Origin: an uncultured Clostridium sp.
Lineage (GTDB): Bacteria > Bacillota > Clostridia > Lachnospirales > Lachnospiraceae
Reading direction: 5' to 3'
Length of the DNA stretch: 55,922 bases
NCBI GenBank assembly: GCA_900547035.1
Contig: URFM01000020.1
Coordinates: forward strand, 1-55,922
Shown here: piece after piece, positions 8,818 through 17,146 of the stretch
Layout: the number at the start of each line of letters is the position of its first letter
Position numbering within the stretch: the first letter of the stretch is position 1
Translations under genes and position numbers: made by a program
The notes under the pieces: model-generated
What the model was told of the DNA's origin: nothing
The model's database searches: none
Seen by the model: only the letters and a program-made list of their open reading frames with translations

Positions 8818-8846
8818 TTGACGAAAGTCAGGAAATTCAGTAGAAT
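8818..8846 (+). promoter_or_regulatory. Sigma-A promoter of acylphosphatase/YihY
   Basis: TTGACG at 8818-8823 and TAGAAT at 8841-8846 are separated by exactly 17 bp. The promoter overlaps an in-frame TTG that would otherwise extend the acylphosphatase ORF, which supports the shorter start at 8893. Confidence 0.75.
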
Positions 8847-8892
8847 AGGTAATAGTTCAGGACGCATTTTGGTGGGAAAATGGAGAATGAGG

Positions 8893-9162
8893 ATGGTACG
8901 AAAACATATTCTGTTTTCTGGCAGGGTTCAGGGAGTAGGGTTCCGTTTTACGGCCTGTTCTCTGGCAAGGCCTTTGGGGCTTACCGGCTGGGTGAAAAAT
9001 TGCTATGACGGAGATGTGGAAATGGAGGTCCAGGGAGAGGAAGAGGCTATTGACCGGATGATTGAGGGACTGGACCGGGGCCGTTATATTATAATCCGGC
9101 GGATGGAGGTGGAGGAGCTTCCCTTGGATCCTATGGAGCGGGAATTTCGGGAAGTCTGGTGA
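8893..9162 (+). CDS. acyP: Acylphosphatase
   Basis: An 89-residue acylphosphatase that hydrolyses carboxyl-phosphate bonds of small acyl phosphates. The signature GRVQGVGFRFTA contains the catalytic arginine, and the conserved asparagine is in GWVKNCYDG. Length matches the family (about 90 aa). I start at ATG 8893, preceded by GGAG at 7 bases; ATG 8887 is also possible, while the longer TTG frame would read through the promoter. The YihY gene follows 75 bp downstream in the same direction. Confidence 0.92.
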   Translation: MVRKHILFSGRVQGVGFRFTACSLARPLGLTGWVKNCYDGDVEMEVQGEEEAIDRMIEGLDRGRYIIIRRMEVEELPLDPMEREFREVW

Positions 9163-9237
9163 AAAACCAGCAATTTTTCCGTTTCTGCGGAATATCCTGA
9201 AAGAAATGGGCAGGATATTATGCATAAGAGGTGAAGT

Positions 9238-10077
9238 ATGATTTCTCTGATTGTAAGAGCAAAGCAGATTTATGACAAATTTTCCGCAGACGAGATGACG
9301 GTGTATGCAGCTCAGGCTTCGTTCTTTATTTTGATTGCGGCATTTCCTTGCATTATGCTGATGATTACAGTGGTGCAGGTGGTTCCCAATCTGACCAGAG
9401 CAGAGCTTCTGGATATCCTGCTGTCCCTGGTGCCCGATGGGTATAAGTCTGTGGCTTTTCGTGTTTTGAATGATCTCTCCATCAAGTCTCCGGCTACTAT
9501 GATTTCTGTGACCGCCATTGCGGCTCTGTGGTCCTCATCCAGAGGAATGATGAGCATTGCCAGGGGACTGAACCGGGTTCAGGGAGAAAGCCAGAAACGC
9601 TGGTATCTGGTAAATCGGATGATTTGGGCCGGGTACACGATTGTATTTATTCTGGTCTGTGTGGTAGCTTTGGGACTGTTGGTATTTGGAACTTCCATTC
9701 AGGACTTTGTGGTGAACCGGATACCGATGCTGGCGGAGATGACCCAGAATATTGTTAGTTTTCGTACGCTTTTGGCCCTGGGGCTATTTATGCTGGGATT
9801 CGCGGGAATCTATACCTATGTACCGGACCGGAAGCTCACCTTGAAATCCCAGATTCCCGGCGCAGTGTTTGCCACAGCCGGGTGGATTGTATTTTCACTG
9901 GTATTTTCCTTGTATTTCCGCCTCTTTGGAAACCGGAATTTTTCTTATATGTATGGAAGCTTGACTGCCATGGTTCTTCTGATGCTGTGGCTGTACGGCT
10001 GTATCTGCCTTCTGTTCTTCGGGGCGGAAATCAACTGGTTCCATGAAAGAAGGACTCATGAGAGCTCAAATGACTGA
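9238..10077 (+). CDS. YihY/BrkB-family inner-membrane protein
   Basis: A 279-residue polytopic membrane protein with about six hydrophobic segments. It shows the family hallmarks: an N-terminal DEMTVYAAQASFFILIAAFPC stretch, the SSSRGMMSIARGLNRV motif in the first third, and MYGSLTAMVLLMLWLYGC near the end. Family members are often mislabelled ribonuclease BN; the true function is unknown. RBS AGAGGTGA precedes the ATG. The last 22 bp overlap the 3' end of the convergent LysR gene. Confidence 0.88.
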   Translation: MISLIVRAKQIYDKFSADEMTVYAAQASFFILIAAFPCIMLMITVVQVVPNLTRAELLDILLSLVPDGYKSVAFRVLNDLSIKSPATMISVTAIAALWSSSRGMMSIARGLNRVQGESQKRWYLVNRMIWAGYTIVFILVCVVALGLLVFGTSIQDFVVNRIPMLAEMTQNIVSFRTLLALGLFMLGFAGIYTYVPDRKLTLKSQIPGAVFATAGWIVFSLVFSLYFRLFGNRNFSYMYGSLTAMVLLMLWLYGCICLLFFGAEINWFHERRTHESSND

Positions 10078-10910
10078 AAAAACTGCTGGCCTAAGGAAGA
10101 AAGGCCGGCGTTTTTTAATTGTACCAGAGCGATGGTGCTGGAAAGACTGGGAAAAATAGTCTTGGTTTTCAGGTTCCCGCTGCCCTGGTGCATGATAGAG
10201 GCCGGTACGATACTGACACCTGCTCCCGCCTGGGCCCAGGTCAGGCAGGAACGGGCGTCGTCGCAAATACACAAATATTCCGGCACAGGATGGGAAAAAT
10301 GGGTGTTCAGAACCTGTTCCCACCGACGATAGATGATGAGAGGAAGACGGGCAAGGGAAGCAAGGGAAATGGAGGATTCCTCATTTCCGAAAAAAGATTC
10401 CTGTCCCACCGCAACCATGGGTTCCTGAACCAGATACCGGCATTCCAGACCATCCTCGGGAAATGGCGTGCGGACCAGGGCCGCGTGAATCTGGCCGGTG
10501 GACAGCTTATCCAGCAGCTGATAGGTATTGCCCTCATAGATGCGAAAGAGTACGCCGGGATGATTTTGGCGGAAACGGGAGATGCTTTCAATAACGGGAC
10601 CGGTCTGAACAGAGGAAATCATTCCTAAGCGGAGGGTGCCGATCAGGCCCTTCCCCAGCTGCTCCATATCCTTTCTGGTTCCTTCGGCCATATCCAGGAT
10701 GCTCTGGGCCCGTTCATAGAAAAAACGGCCGGCATCCGTCAGCTTGATGGAGCGGGAGCCACGTTCAAACAGACTCTGTCCCAGTTCCTCCTCCAGCAGG
10801 TGCATTTGGGTGCTTAAAGGGGGCTGGGAGATGTGAAGGCTCCGGGCGGCGGAGCTGATGCTTCCCGCATCTGCCACAGCGACAAAATATTCCAGCTGTT
10901 TAAAATTCAT
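10056..10910 (-). CDS. LysR-family transcriptional regulator
   Basis: The 284-residue protein has the N-terminal winged HTH of LysR regulators (FKQLEYFVAVADAGSISSAARSLHISQPPLS) and a periplasmic-binding-protein-like effector domain (GTLRLGMISSVQTGPV onward). It is transcribed divergently from the ABC exporter pair across a 233-bp gap containing an inverted repeat of the T-N11-A type, so the exporter is its most likely target besides itself. The effector is not identifiable. Its 3' end overlaps yihY by 22 bp in convergent orientation. Confidence 0.92.
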   Translation of the reverse strand: MNFKQLEYFVAVADAGSISSAARSLHISQPPLSTQMHLLEEELGQSLFERGSRSIKLTDAGRFFYERAQSILDMAEGTRKDMEQLGKGLIGTLRLGMISSVQTGPVIESISRFRQNHPGVLFRIYEGNTYQLLDKLSTGQIHAALVRTPFPEDGLECRYLVQEPMVAVGQESFFGNEESSISLASLARLPLIIYRRWEQVLNTHFSHPVPEYLCICDDARSCLTWAQAGAGVSIVPASIMHQGSGNLKTKTIFPSLSSTIALVQLKNAGLSSLGQQFFQSFELS

Positions 10911-10948
10911 GTAAGTACCTCCTGAATGGTCACAAATATACGAACATC

Positions 10949-10963
10949 ATATAGAAGCTATAT
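10949..10963. promoter_or_regulatory. LysR-type binding site candidate
   Basis: ATATAG and CTATAT are a perfect 6-bp inverted repeat around AAG, containing a T-N11-A dyad. It lies between the LysR start and the exporter promoter, the normal location for a LysR regulatory site. Confidence 0.5.
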
Positions 10964-10974
10964 CAAACAAATAT

Positions 10975-11003
10975 TTTCCATATGGATTACCTTGTGCTAT
11001 AAT
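10975..11003 (+). promoter_or_regulatory. Promoter for the ABC exporter operon
   Basis: TTTCCA at 10975-10980 and a consensus TATAAT at 10998-11003 have a 17-bp spacer. The -35 is weak (4 of 6), which is consistent with a need for activation by the adjacent LysR protein. Confidence 0.55.
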
Positions 11004-11143
11004 GAAAACGCCTGGCGGGATTAGTAACCGCTCAGGACATCCGATGCGAAAATGAACTGTTACCAATATTATATCAGACTCCGCCTCGCAATACAATTTT
11101 AAGCCTGGCCGTCTTTTAGGCGGCAGAATGGAGAACACCGAAT

Positions 11144-12895
11144 ATGAAACGACTGCTCAGCTATATGAAGAATTATAAAAAGGAGAGTATTTTGGGGCCG
11201 CTGTTTAAGATGCTGGAGGCCAGCTTTGAACTCTTTGTTCCTCTTGTGGTAGCCAGTATGGTAGACCGGGGAATTGGACATGGAGACATAGGATATGTGC
11301 TGCGGATGGGCGGACTGCTGATTGCTCTGGGATTAATCGGCCTGGCCTGCTCCCTGACGGCTCAGTATTTTGCGGCGAAGGCAGCGGTGGGAATGTCCAC
11401 GGCCCTGAGAAATGACCTTTTTGCCCATATCGGAGGCCTCTCCTACCGGGAAATCGACTCCATCGGCACATCTACTCTGATTACCCGGATGACCAGCGAT
11501 ATCAACCAGGTGCAAAACGGCGTCAATATGACCCTGCGTCTTTTGCTCAGGTCCCCCTTTGTGGTGTTCGGCGCCATGATTATGGCTTTTACGGTGGACG
11601 GGCCGGTGGCTATGGTTTTTGCATTGACCATTCCGGTACTTTGTCTGGTGGTTTTCGGTATTCTTCTAATCAGCATGCCTCTCTATAAGAAGGTTCAGCG
11701 TCAGTTGGACAGGGTGCTTTTGACCACCAGGGAAAATCTTCTGGGAGTCCGGGTCATCCGGGCCTTTAACCGGCAGGAAAATGAGCGAGACACCTTTGAG
11801 AAGGAAAACGGAGCCCTGGTCCATCTTCAGGTATTCGTCGGGAAGATTTCCGCTCTTTTAAATCCTGTGACCTATGTGATTATCAACCTGGCTACCGTGG
11901 CGGTTATCTGGCGGGGCGGCCTGCGGGTGGATTCGGGAGCTATTTCTCAGGGGCAGGTAATTGCCCTGGTGAACTATATGTCCCAGATTCTGGTGGAACT
12001 GGTAAAGATGGCGAACCTGATCATCCTGATTTCCAAGGCTATGGCCTGCATGAACCGGGTGGACGGCGTGCTCCAGGTGACCAGTTCCATGGAGGATGGA
12101 AGAGAGAAAATTTCCGCCCGGGAGATGGAGGAGGCAGACAGCCCTGCGGTGCGGTTTGAAGATGTCTCCTTCACCTTTACCGGTTCCCAGGAACCGGTGC
12201 TGGAGGATATCTCCTTTGAGGCGAAGGCCGGAGAGACCATCGGAATCATCGGCGGAACCGGTTCAGGAAAAACGGCGCTGGTAAATTTGATTCCACGGTT
12301 CTACGATGTAAACCAGGGTCAGGTGACTATTTTTGGGAAAAATGTAAAAAGCTTCGAAATGAAAGAATTGCGTTCCATAGTGGGAGTGGTACCTCAAAAA
12401 GCGGTGCTGTTTGCAGGGACTCTGCGGGATAATATGCGGTGGGCGAAAGAGGACGCCGCCGACCAGGAAATTTACCGGGCCCTGGAAATTGCCCAAGCCA
12501 GGGATTTTGTAGATGATAAGGGAGAAGGACTGGATCTGGTGATTGAGCAGGAGGGCAAGAACCTGTCCGGAGGCCAGCGTCAGCGCCTGACCATTGCCAG
12601 AGCTTTGACGGGAAATCCTAGGATTTTGATTCTGGACGACAGCGCATCGGCCCTGGATTTTGCCACGGACGCCCGGCTGAGAAAAGCGCTCAGGCATTCT
12701 ACGGAAGGCATGACCGTGTTCATCGTTTCCCAGAGGGCTGCCTCCATCAAGCAGGCGGACCGGATTTTGGTGCTGGATGACGGAAAACTGGCAGGTCAGG
12801 GAACTCACAAGGAACTGCTGAAGAACTGCGATTTGTACCGGGAGATCTGCCTGTCGCAGCTGACCAGAGAGGAGGTAGAGAGGGATGAGCAGTAA
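11144..12895 (+). CDS. ABC exporter half-transporter, degenerate-site subunit
   Basis: A 583-residue type-I exporter with an N-terminal six-helix transmembrane domain and a C-terminal ATPase. Walker A is GGTGSGKT at about 370, the signature LSGGQRQRL is at about 474, and Walker B is ILILDDSAS. The catalytic glutamate after Walker B is Asp, and the H-loop histidine is Gln (VSQRAAS), so its own composite ATP site is degenerate. That is the pattern of the first subunit of heterodimeric exporters such as BmrC/BmrD or TM287/288. It overlaps the partner gene by 11 bp. Substrate unknown; drugs, lipids or peptides are possible. Confidence 0.9.
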   Translation: MKRLLSYMKNYKKESILGPLFKMLEASFELFVPLVVASMVDRGIGHGDIGYVLRMGGLLIALGLIGLACSLTAQYFAAKAAVGMSTALRNDLFAHIGGLSYREIDSIGTSTLITRMTSDINQVQNGVNMTLRLLLRSPFVVFGAMIMAFTVDGPVAMVFALTIPVLCLVVFGILLISMPLYKKVQRQLDRVLLTTRENLLGVRVIRAFNRQENERDTFEKENGALVHLQVFVGKISALLNPVTYVIINLATVAVIWRGGLRVDSGAISQGQVIALVNYMSQILVELVKMANLIILISKAMACMNRVDGVLQVTSSMEDGREKISAREMEEADSPAVRFEDVSFTFTGSQEPVLEDISFEAKAGETIGIIGGTGSGKTALVNLIPRFYDVNQGQVTIFGKNVKSFEMKELRSIVGVVPQKAVLFAGTLRDNMRWAKEDAADQEIYRALEIAQARDFVDDKGEGLDLVIEQEGKNLSGGQRQRLTIARALTGNPRILILDDSASALDFATDARLRKALRHSTEGMTVFIVSQRAASIKQADRILVLDDGKLAGQGTHKELLKNCDLYREICLSQLTREEVERDEQ

Positions 12896-14654
12896 AAAAA
12901 ATTCCATGAGCAATGAACAAAGCAGGGAAACCTTAAAGCGGGTGCTGCGCTCCATCCGCCCTTACAGAGGAGGAGTGCTGCTGTCCTTGGCCCTGGCCCT
13001 GGTGACAGTGGCTTTGACTCTGTATGTACCCATTCTTACGGGAGAGGCGGTGGACCAGATTCTGGGGCCGGGACAGGTGGATTTTTCCGCTCTGGCTGCC
13101 ATTCTTTTCAGAATCCTTTGGGTGGTGGCGGTGACGGCCCTTGCGCAGTGGCTGATGAATCATATCAACAACCGGATTACCTACCAGGTGGTGAAGGATA
13201 TCCGGACTCAGGCTTTCGGGCGGATGGAGGAGCTCCCGCTCAGTTATATTGACAGTCATCCTTCAGGCGACTTAATCAGCCGGATTATAGCTGATGTAGA
13301 CCAGTTTTCTGAGGGACTTCTTATGGGATTTACCCAGCTGTTTACCGGAGTGCTGACTATCCTGGGGACCCTGATTTTCATGTTTTCCATTCACCCGCTG
13401 ATTGCCCTGGTGGTAGTGGTGCTGACGCCGCTTTCCCTGTTTGTGGCCAGCTTTATCGCAAAACGGACCTACATTATGTTTCGCCGGCAGTCGGAAACAA
13501 GAGGCCAGCTGACGGCTCTGACCGATGAGATGCTGGGAAATATGAAGGTGGTTCAGGCCTTTGGCTACCAGGAGCGGGCTTATAAGCGGTTCCAAGAGAT
13601 TAACAGCCGCCTGGCAGGATACAGCCTGCGGGCGACCTTTTTCTCATCCATCACCAACCCGGCTACCCGCTTTGTCAACAGCATGGTTTACGCAGCGGTA
13701 GGAGTAACCGGCTCCTGGACGGCTATTCGGGGGCTGATGACGGTGGGAGAGCTGACCAGCTTTTTGAGCTATGCCAATCAGTACACCAAGCCTTTCAATG
13801 AGATTTCAGGTGTGGTAACGGAGCTTCAGAACGCTCTGGCCTCGGCTGCCCGTGTGTTTGAGCTTATTGATCAGAAGCCCATCGAGCCGGAGCCTGAGGA
13901 TGCGGTGGAACTGGAGCATGCCAGAGGACAGGTGGATTTAAATCAGGTAAATTTTTCCTACAGTCCGGATAAGCCGTTGATTGAAAATCTGAATCTGCAC
14001 GTAAAGCCGGGCCAGCGGGTGGCCCTGGTAGGCCCCACCGGCTGCGGAAAAACAACGGTGATCAATCTGCTGATGCGTTTTTACGATGTAAACAGCGGTT
14101 CCATTGAAATGGATGGATGTGATATCCGCAAATTAACCAGAAAGAGCCTTCGGGGCAATTACGGCATGGTGCTTCAGGAGACCTGGCTGAAGTCAGGAAC
14201 GATCCGGGAGAACATCGCCTACGGACGCCCGGACGCCAGTCTGGAGGAGGTTATCCAGGCAGCCAGGGAAGCCCATGCCCACAGCTTTATCAAACGAATG
14301 CCTCAGGGATATGATACGCTGATTGGGGAGGATGGAGGAAATCTTTCCCAGGGCCAGAAGCAGCTGCTGTGCATCGCCAGAGTAATGCTCTGCCTGCCGC
14401 CGGTTTTGATTCTGGATGAAGCTACCTCCTCCATCGATACACGCACAGAGATCCGGGTACAGAAGGCATTTGCCCGGATGATGGAGGGGCGTACCAGCTT
14501 TATCGTGGCCCACCGCCTGTCTACCATACGGGAAGCGGATGTGATTTTGGTGATGAAGGCAGGCCATATTGTGGAGCAGGGCCGCCACGAGGAGCTGCTG
14601 AAGAAGAACGGCTTCTACGCGGAAATTTACAACAGCCAGTTCGCGGTGGAATAA
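12885..14654 (+). CDS. ABC exporter half-transporter, catalytic subunit
   Basis: The 589-residue partner of the preceding subunit. Its transmembrane domain is followed by a complete nucleotide-binding domain: Walker A GPTGCGKTT at about 383, Walker B VLILDEATSS with the catalytic Glu near 510, and H-loop AHRLST at about 541. Its signature is LSQGQKQLL rather than LSGGQ, matching the reciprocal asymmetry of heterodimeric exporters. Starts with ATG inside the 3' end of the first subunit with GAGG upstream, so the two are translationally coupled and should assemble one to one. Confidence 0.92.
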   Translation: MSSKKNSMSNEQSRETLKRVLRSIRPYRGGVLLSLALALVTVALTLYVPILTGEAVDQILGPGQVDFSALAAILFRILWVVAVTALAQWLMNHINNRITYQVVKDIRTQAFGRMEELPLSYIDSHPSGDLISRIIADVDQFSEGLLMGFTQLFTGVLTILGTLIFMFSIHPLIALVVVVLTPLSLFVASFIAKRTYIMFRRQSETRGQLTALTDEMLGNMKVVQAFGYQERAYKRFQEINSRLAGYSLRATFFSSITNPATRFVNSMVYAAVGVTGSWTAIRGLMTVGELTSFLSYANQYTKPFNEISGVVTELQNALASAARVFELIDQKPIEPEPEDAVELEHARGQVDLNQVNFSYSPDKPLIENLNLHVKPGQRVALVGPTGCGKTTVINLLMRFYDVNSGSIEMDGCDIRKLTRKSLRGNYGMVLQETWLKSGTIRENIAYGRPDASLEEVIQAAREAHAHSFIKRMPQGYDTLIGEDGGNLSQGQKQLLCIARVMLCLPPVLILDEATSSIDTRTEIRVQKAFARMMEGRTSFIVAHRLSTIREADVILVMKAGHIVEQGRHEELLKKNGFYAEIYNSQFAVE

Positions 14655-14710
14655 AAGGCGGAAAAATGGCCTAAAATAGGGCTTTTCTCATAGAAATTGG
14701 AAAAAAACCC

Positions 14711-14739
14711 TTGCATTTGCTTCCAGATAATGATATAGT
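14711..14739 (+). promoter_or_regulatory. Promoter of the rimP-nusA-infB operon
   Basis: TTGCAT at 14711-14716 and TATAGT at 14734-14739 with a 17-bp spacer. Transcription would begin near 14746, leaving a leader of about 90 nt before rimP. Confidence 0.75.
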
Positions 14740-14763
14740 AAATACGATAACTAGGCTAGATGA

Positions 14764-14803
14764 TAACAAAGAGTGGACACCGGTCCACTCTTTCGTATTG
14801 TTA
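14764..14803 (+). promoter_or_regulatory. Strong leader hairpin before rimP
   Basis: AGAGTGGAC pairs perfectly with GTCCACTCT around loop ACCG, and an outer TAACAA/TTGTTA stem continues it across a 6-base bulge (TTCGTA). It lies between promoter and rimP. There is no proper U-run, so it looks more like a regulatory or mRNA-stabilising element than a terminator. Confidence 0.6.
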
Positions 14804-14836
14804 CGAGCACTTAGCGGAAGAAGAGGTGATACAGGA

Positions 14837-15304
14837 ATGGGAAAAAAGGAAACTTACGAAGCAAAGGTGGAAGCATTTCTCCTGCCTCTCATGGAGGAGC
14901 ATGGATTTGAGCTGGTTGATGTGGAGTATGTGAAGGAAGCGGGAACCTGGTACCTGCGGGCATATATCGATAAGGAAGGCGGCATCGCGGTAGATGACTG
15001 CGAGGTAATCAGCCGCAGACTGGGAGACTGGCTGGATGAGAAGGATTTTATCGATGAAAGCTATATTTTGGAGGTCAGCTCTCCGGGCCTTGGCAGACCG
15101 TTAAAGAAGGAAAAGGACTTTGCCAGAAGCATCGGGAAAGATGTGGATGTACGTCTGTACCGTCAGAGGGAAGGACAGAAAGAGTTTACGGGACGGCTGA
15201 ATTCCTACGACGATGGAACGGTAACCCTGGATATGGAGGATGGCAGCCAGATGGTGTTTGAGCGGGGCGACATAGCCCTGATCCGCTTGTCCTTTGATTT
15301 TTAA
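14837..15304 (+). CDS. rimP: Ribosome maturation factor RimP
   Basis: A 155-residue 30S assembly factor. The N-terminal alpha/beta domain (FELVDVEYVKEAGTWYLRAYIDK) and the SSPGLGRPLKK motif are typical, followed by the C-terminal SH3-like barrel. The true start is ATG 14837, which gives the family's usual length and has AGAGGTGAT upstream; an in-frame ATG/TTG extension to 14711 would run back through the promoter and leader hairpin. First gene of the nusA operon. Confidence 0.95.
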   Translation: MGKKETYEAKVEAFLLPLMEEHGFELVDVEYVKEAGTWYLRAYIDKEGGIAVDDCEVISRRLGDWLDEKDFIDESYILEVSSPGLGRPLKKEKDFARSIGKDVDVRLYRQREGQKEFTGRLNSYDDGTVTLDMEDGSQMVFERGDIALIRLSFDF

Positions 15305-15357
15305 GCTTCAATAAATAAAAGCTGATATAGAGGGAAACAAAAAATAGGAGGAAGACC

Positions 15358-16518
15358 ATGAATAAGGAACTGTTAGAGGCCATGGAGCTGCTGGAAAAAG
15401 AAAAGCACATCAGCAAAGAATCCCTGCTGGAGGCAATTGAAAATTCCCTTCTCACGGCCTGTAAAAACCACTTTGGCAAGGCGGACAATATCCGGGTCAA
15501 TATCAATCCGGATACCTGCGATTTTGCTGTTTACGCGGAGAAGGAGGTCGTGGAAACGCCGGAGGATACGGCGCTCCAAATCAGCCTGACCGATGCGAAG
15601 ATGATGAATCCCAAATATGAAATCGGAGATACGGTTCAGATTCCGCTGGATTCCAAAAAGTTTGGACGTATTGCCACCCAGAATGCAAAAAACGTGATCC
15701 TTCAGAAAATCCGTGAGGAGGAGCGTTCCGCCCTGTACCGTGATTATTTTACAATGGAGAAGGATGTAACCACCGGTATTGTTCAGCGTTACCTGGGCAA
15801 GAACATCAGCGTGAACCTGGGCCGGGTAGATGCCATCCTCAATGAGAGCGAGCAGGTGAAGGGAGAAACCTTCCGTCCCAATGACCGAATCAAGGTATAC
15901 GTTTTAGAAGTAAAGGATACCCCCAAGGGGCCCAGGATTTCTGTTTCCAGAACCCATCCGGACCTGGTGAAGCGTCTCTTTGAGTCCGAGGTGGCAGAAG
16001 TGAGAGACGGCACTGTGGAGATTAAGGCGATTGCCAGAGAGGCCGGGTCCAGAACCAAGATTGCTGTCAAGTCCAACGATCCTAATGTGGACCCTGTAGG
16101 AGCATGCGTGGGATTAAACGGTGCCAGAGTCAATGCGGTTGTAAATGAGCTGAAGGGCGAAAAAATTGACATTATCAACTGGGACGATAACCCTGCGTAT
16201 CTGATTGAGAACGCATTAAGTCCCGCGAAAGTAATCTGCGTAGTGGCGGACGAGGAGGAGCGGGAGGCACAGGTGATTGTGCCGGATTATCAGTTGTCTC
16301 TGGCAATTGGAAAAGAGGGACAGAATGCCAGACTGGCAGCAAGGCTTACGGGATATAAGATTGATATTAAGAGCGAGACTCAGGCCAGAGAGCTGGGACT
16401 GTTTGAGCAGATGGGACTTCAGTACGGAGACGCCCCGGTTCAGGAGGAGCAGCAGGAAGAGCTTTCGGAAGACTACCCGGATTATGAGGCCGAAGACGCC
16501 CTGGAGGGGCAGGAGTAA
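15358..16518 (+). CDS. nusA: Transcription termination/antitermination factor NusA
   Basis: The 386-residue NusA has an N-terminal RNA-polymerase-binding domain (about 1-125), an S1 RNA-binding domain (TGIVQRYLGKNISVNLG region, about 133-200), and two KH domains (VDPVGACVGLNGARV and LAIGKEGQNARLAARLTG). It modulates pausing, termination and antitermination. The length is that of Firmicutes NusA, without the extra proteobacterial C-terminal repeats; the end is acidic. RBS AGGAGGA precedes the ATG. Co-transcribed with rimP and ylxR. Confidence 0.97.
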   Translation: MNKELLEAMELLEKEKHISKESLLEAIENSLLTACKNHFGKADNIRVNINPDTCDFAVYAEKEVVETPEDTALQISLTDAKMMNPKYEIGDTVQIPLDSKKFGRIATQNAKNVILQKIREEERSALYRDYFTMEKDVTTGIVQRYLGKNISVNLGRVDAILNESEQVKGETFRPNDRIKVYVLEVKDTPKGPRISVSRTHPDLVKRLFESEVAEVRDGTVEIKAIAREAGSRTKIAVKSNDPNVDPVGACVGLNGARVNAVVNELKGEKIDIINWDDNPAYLIENALSPAKVICVVADEEEREAQVIVPDYQLSLAIGKEGQNARLAARLTGYKIDIKSETQARELGLFEQMGLQYGDAPVQEEQQEELSEDYPDYEAEDALEGQE

Positions 16519-16548
16519 GGATACCGGAAAGATTAGGAGTGATGGTTC

Positions 16549-16821
16549 GTGAGCATGAAGAAGATTCCGCAAAGACAGTGCATTGGCTGTGGCGAAATGA
16601 AAGGAAAGAAGGAGATGATCCGGGTCATTAAGACCGCTGAAGGAGAAATCCTCCTGGACGCCACCGGAAGAAAGAACGGGCGTGGAGCGTACCTTTGCCC
16701 ATCTGAGGAATGTCTGAAAAAGGCCATAAAAAATAAAGGACTGGAACGCTCTTTTAAGATGGCAATTCCGAAAGAGGTCTATGAGAGCCTGGAAAAGGAG
16801 ATGGAAGTTCTTGGAAAATAG
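16549..16821 (+). CDS. ylxR: YlxR family protein (RnpM)
   Basis: A 90-residue nucleic-acid-binding protein with the family's IPQRQCIGCGEMK start and GRGAYLCPSEECL motif. YlxR in other Firmicutes has been connected to RNase P modulation. It sits in its canonical place between nusA and ylxQ. The start is GTG 16549 with AGGAG upstream; ATG 16555 would shorten it by two residues. Confidence 0.92.
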   Translation: MSMKKIPQRQCIGCGEMKGKKEMIRVIKTAEGEILLDATGRKNGRGAYLCPSEECLKKAIKNKGLERSFKMAIPKEVYESLEKEMEVLGK

Positions 16822-17146
16822 AAAAAAACTGTTTGGGCTGATTGGGCTGGCCGCCAGGGCCAGAAAGGTGGTAAGCGGAGAGTTCTCCACCGAAAAATCA
16901 GTAAAAAGCGGAAAATCCCATCTGGTCATTGTGTCGGAGGAGGCTTCGGACAATACCAAAAAGATGTTTATAAATATGTGTGCTTACTACAAAGTTCCGA
17001 TTGTTCTGTTCGGTACGAAGGATGAACTTGGCCACGCCATGGGAAAGGAGTTTCGGGCTTCTTTGTCTGTGGAGGACGCCGGGTTCGCAAAGTCGATGGC
17101 AGCGCTGATGAATATAAATGGAGGTAGTGTGAATGAAAGTAAGTGA
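16811..17146 (+). CDS. ylxQ: L7Ae-family ribosomal protein-like YlxQ
   Basis: A 111-residue L7Ae/L30e-type RNA-binding protein ([18 protein letters not shown], then [16 protein letters not shown]). Family members bind K-turn RNA. I start it at TTG 16811, which overlaps the end of ylxR and follows GGAG by 10 bases; an ATG at 16781 would extend it inside ylxR with unrelated sequence. Its 3' end overlaps infB by 14 bp. Confidence 0.9.
   Translation: MENRKKLFGLIGLAARARKVVSGEFSTEKSVKSGKSHLVIVSEEASDNTKKMFINMCAYYKVPIVLFGTKDELGHAMGKEFRASLSVEDAGFAKSMAALMNINGGSVNESK

Noticed and set aside
8105..14811. A 15-base sequence TTGTTACGAGCACTT shared in inverted form by two intergenic regions
   Set aside because: In a window this size a few exact 15-mers are expected by chance on both strands, and no further extension or third copy is visible.
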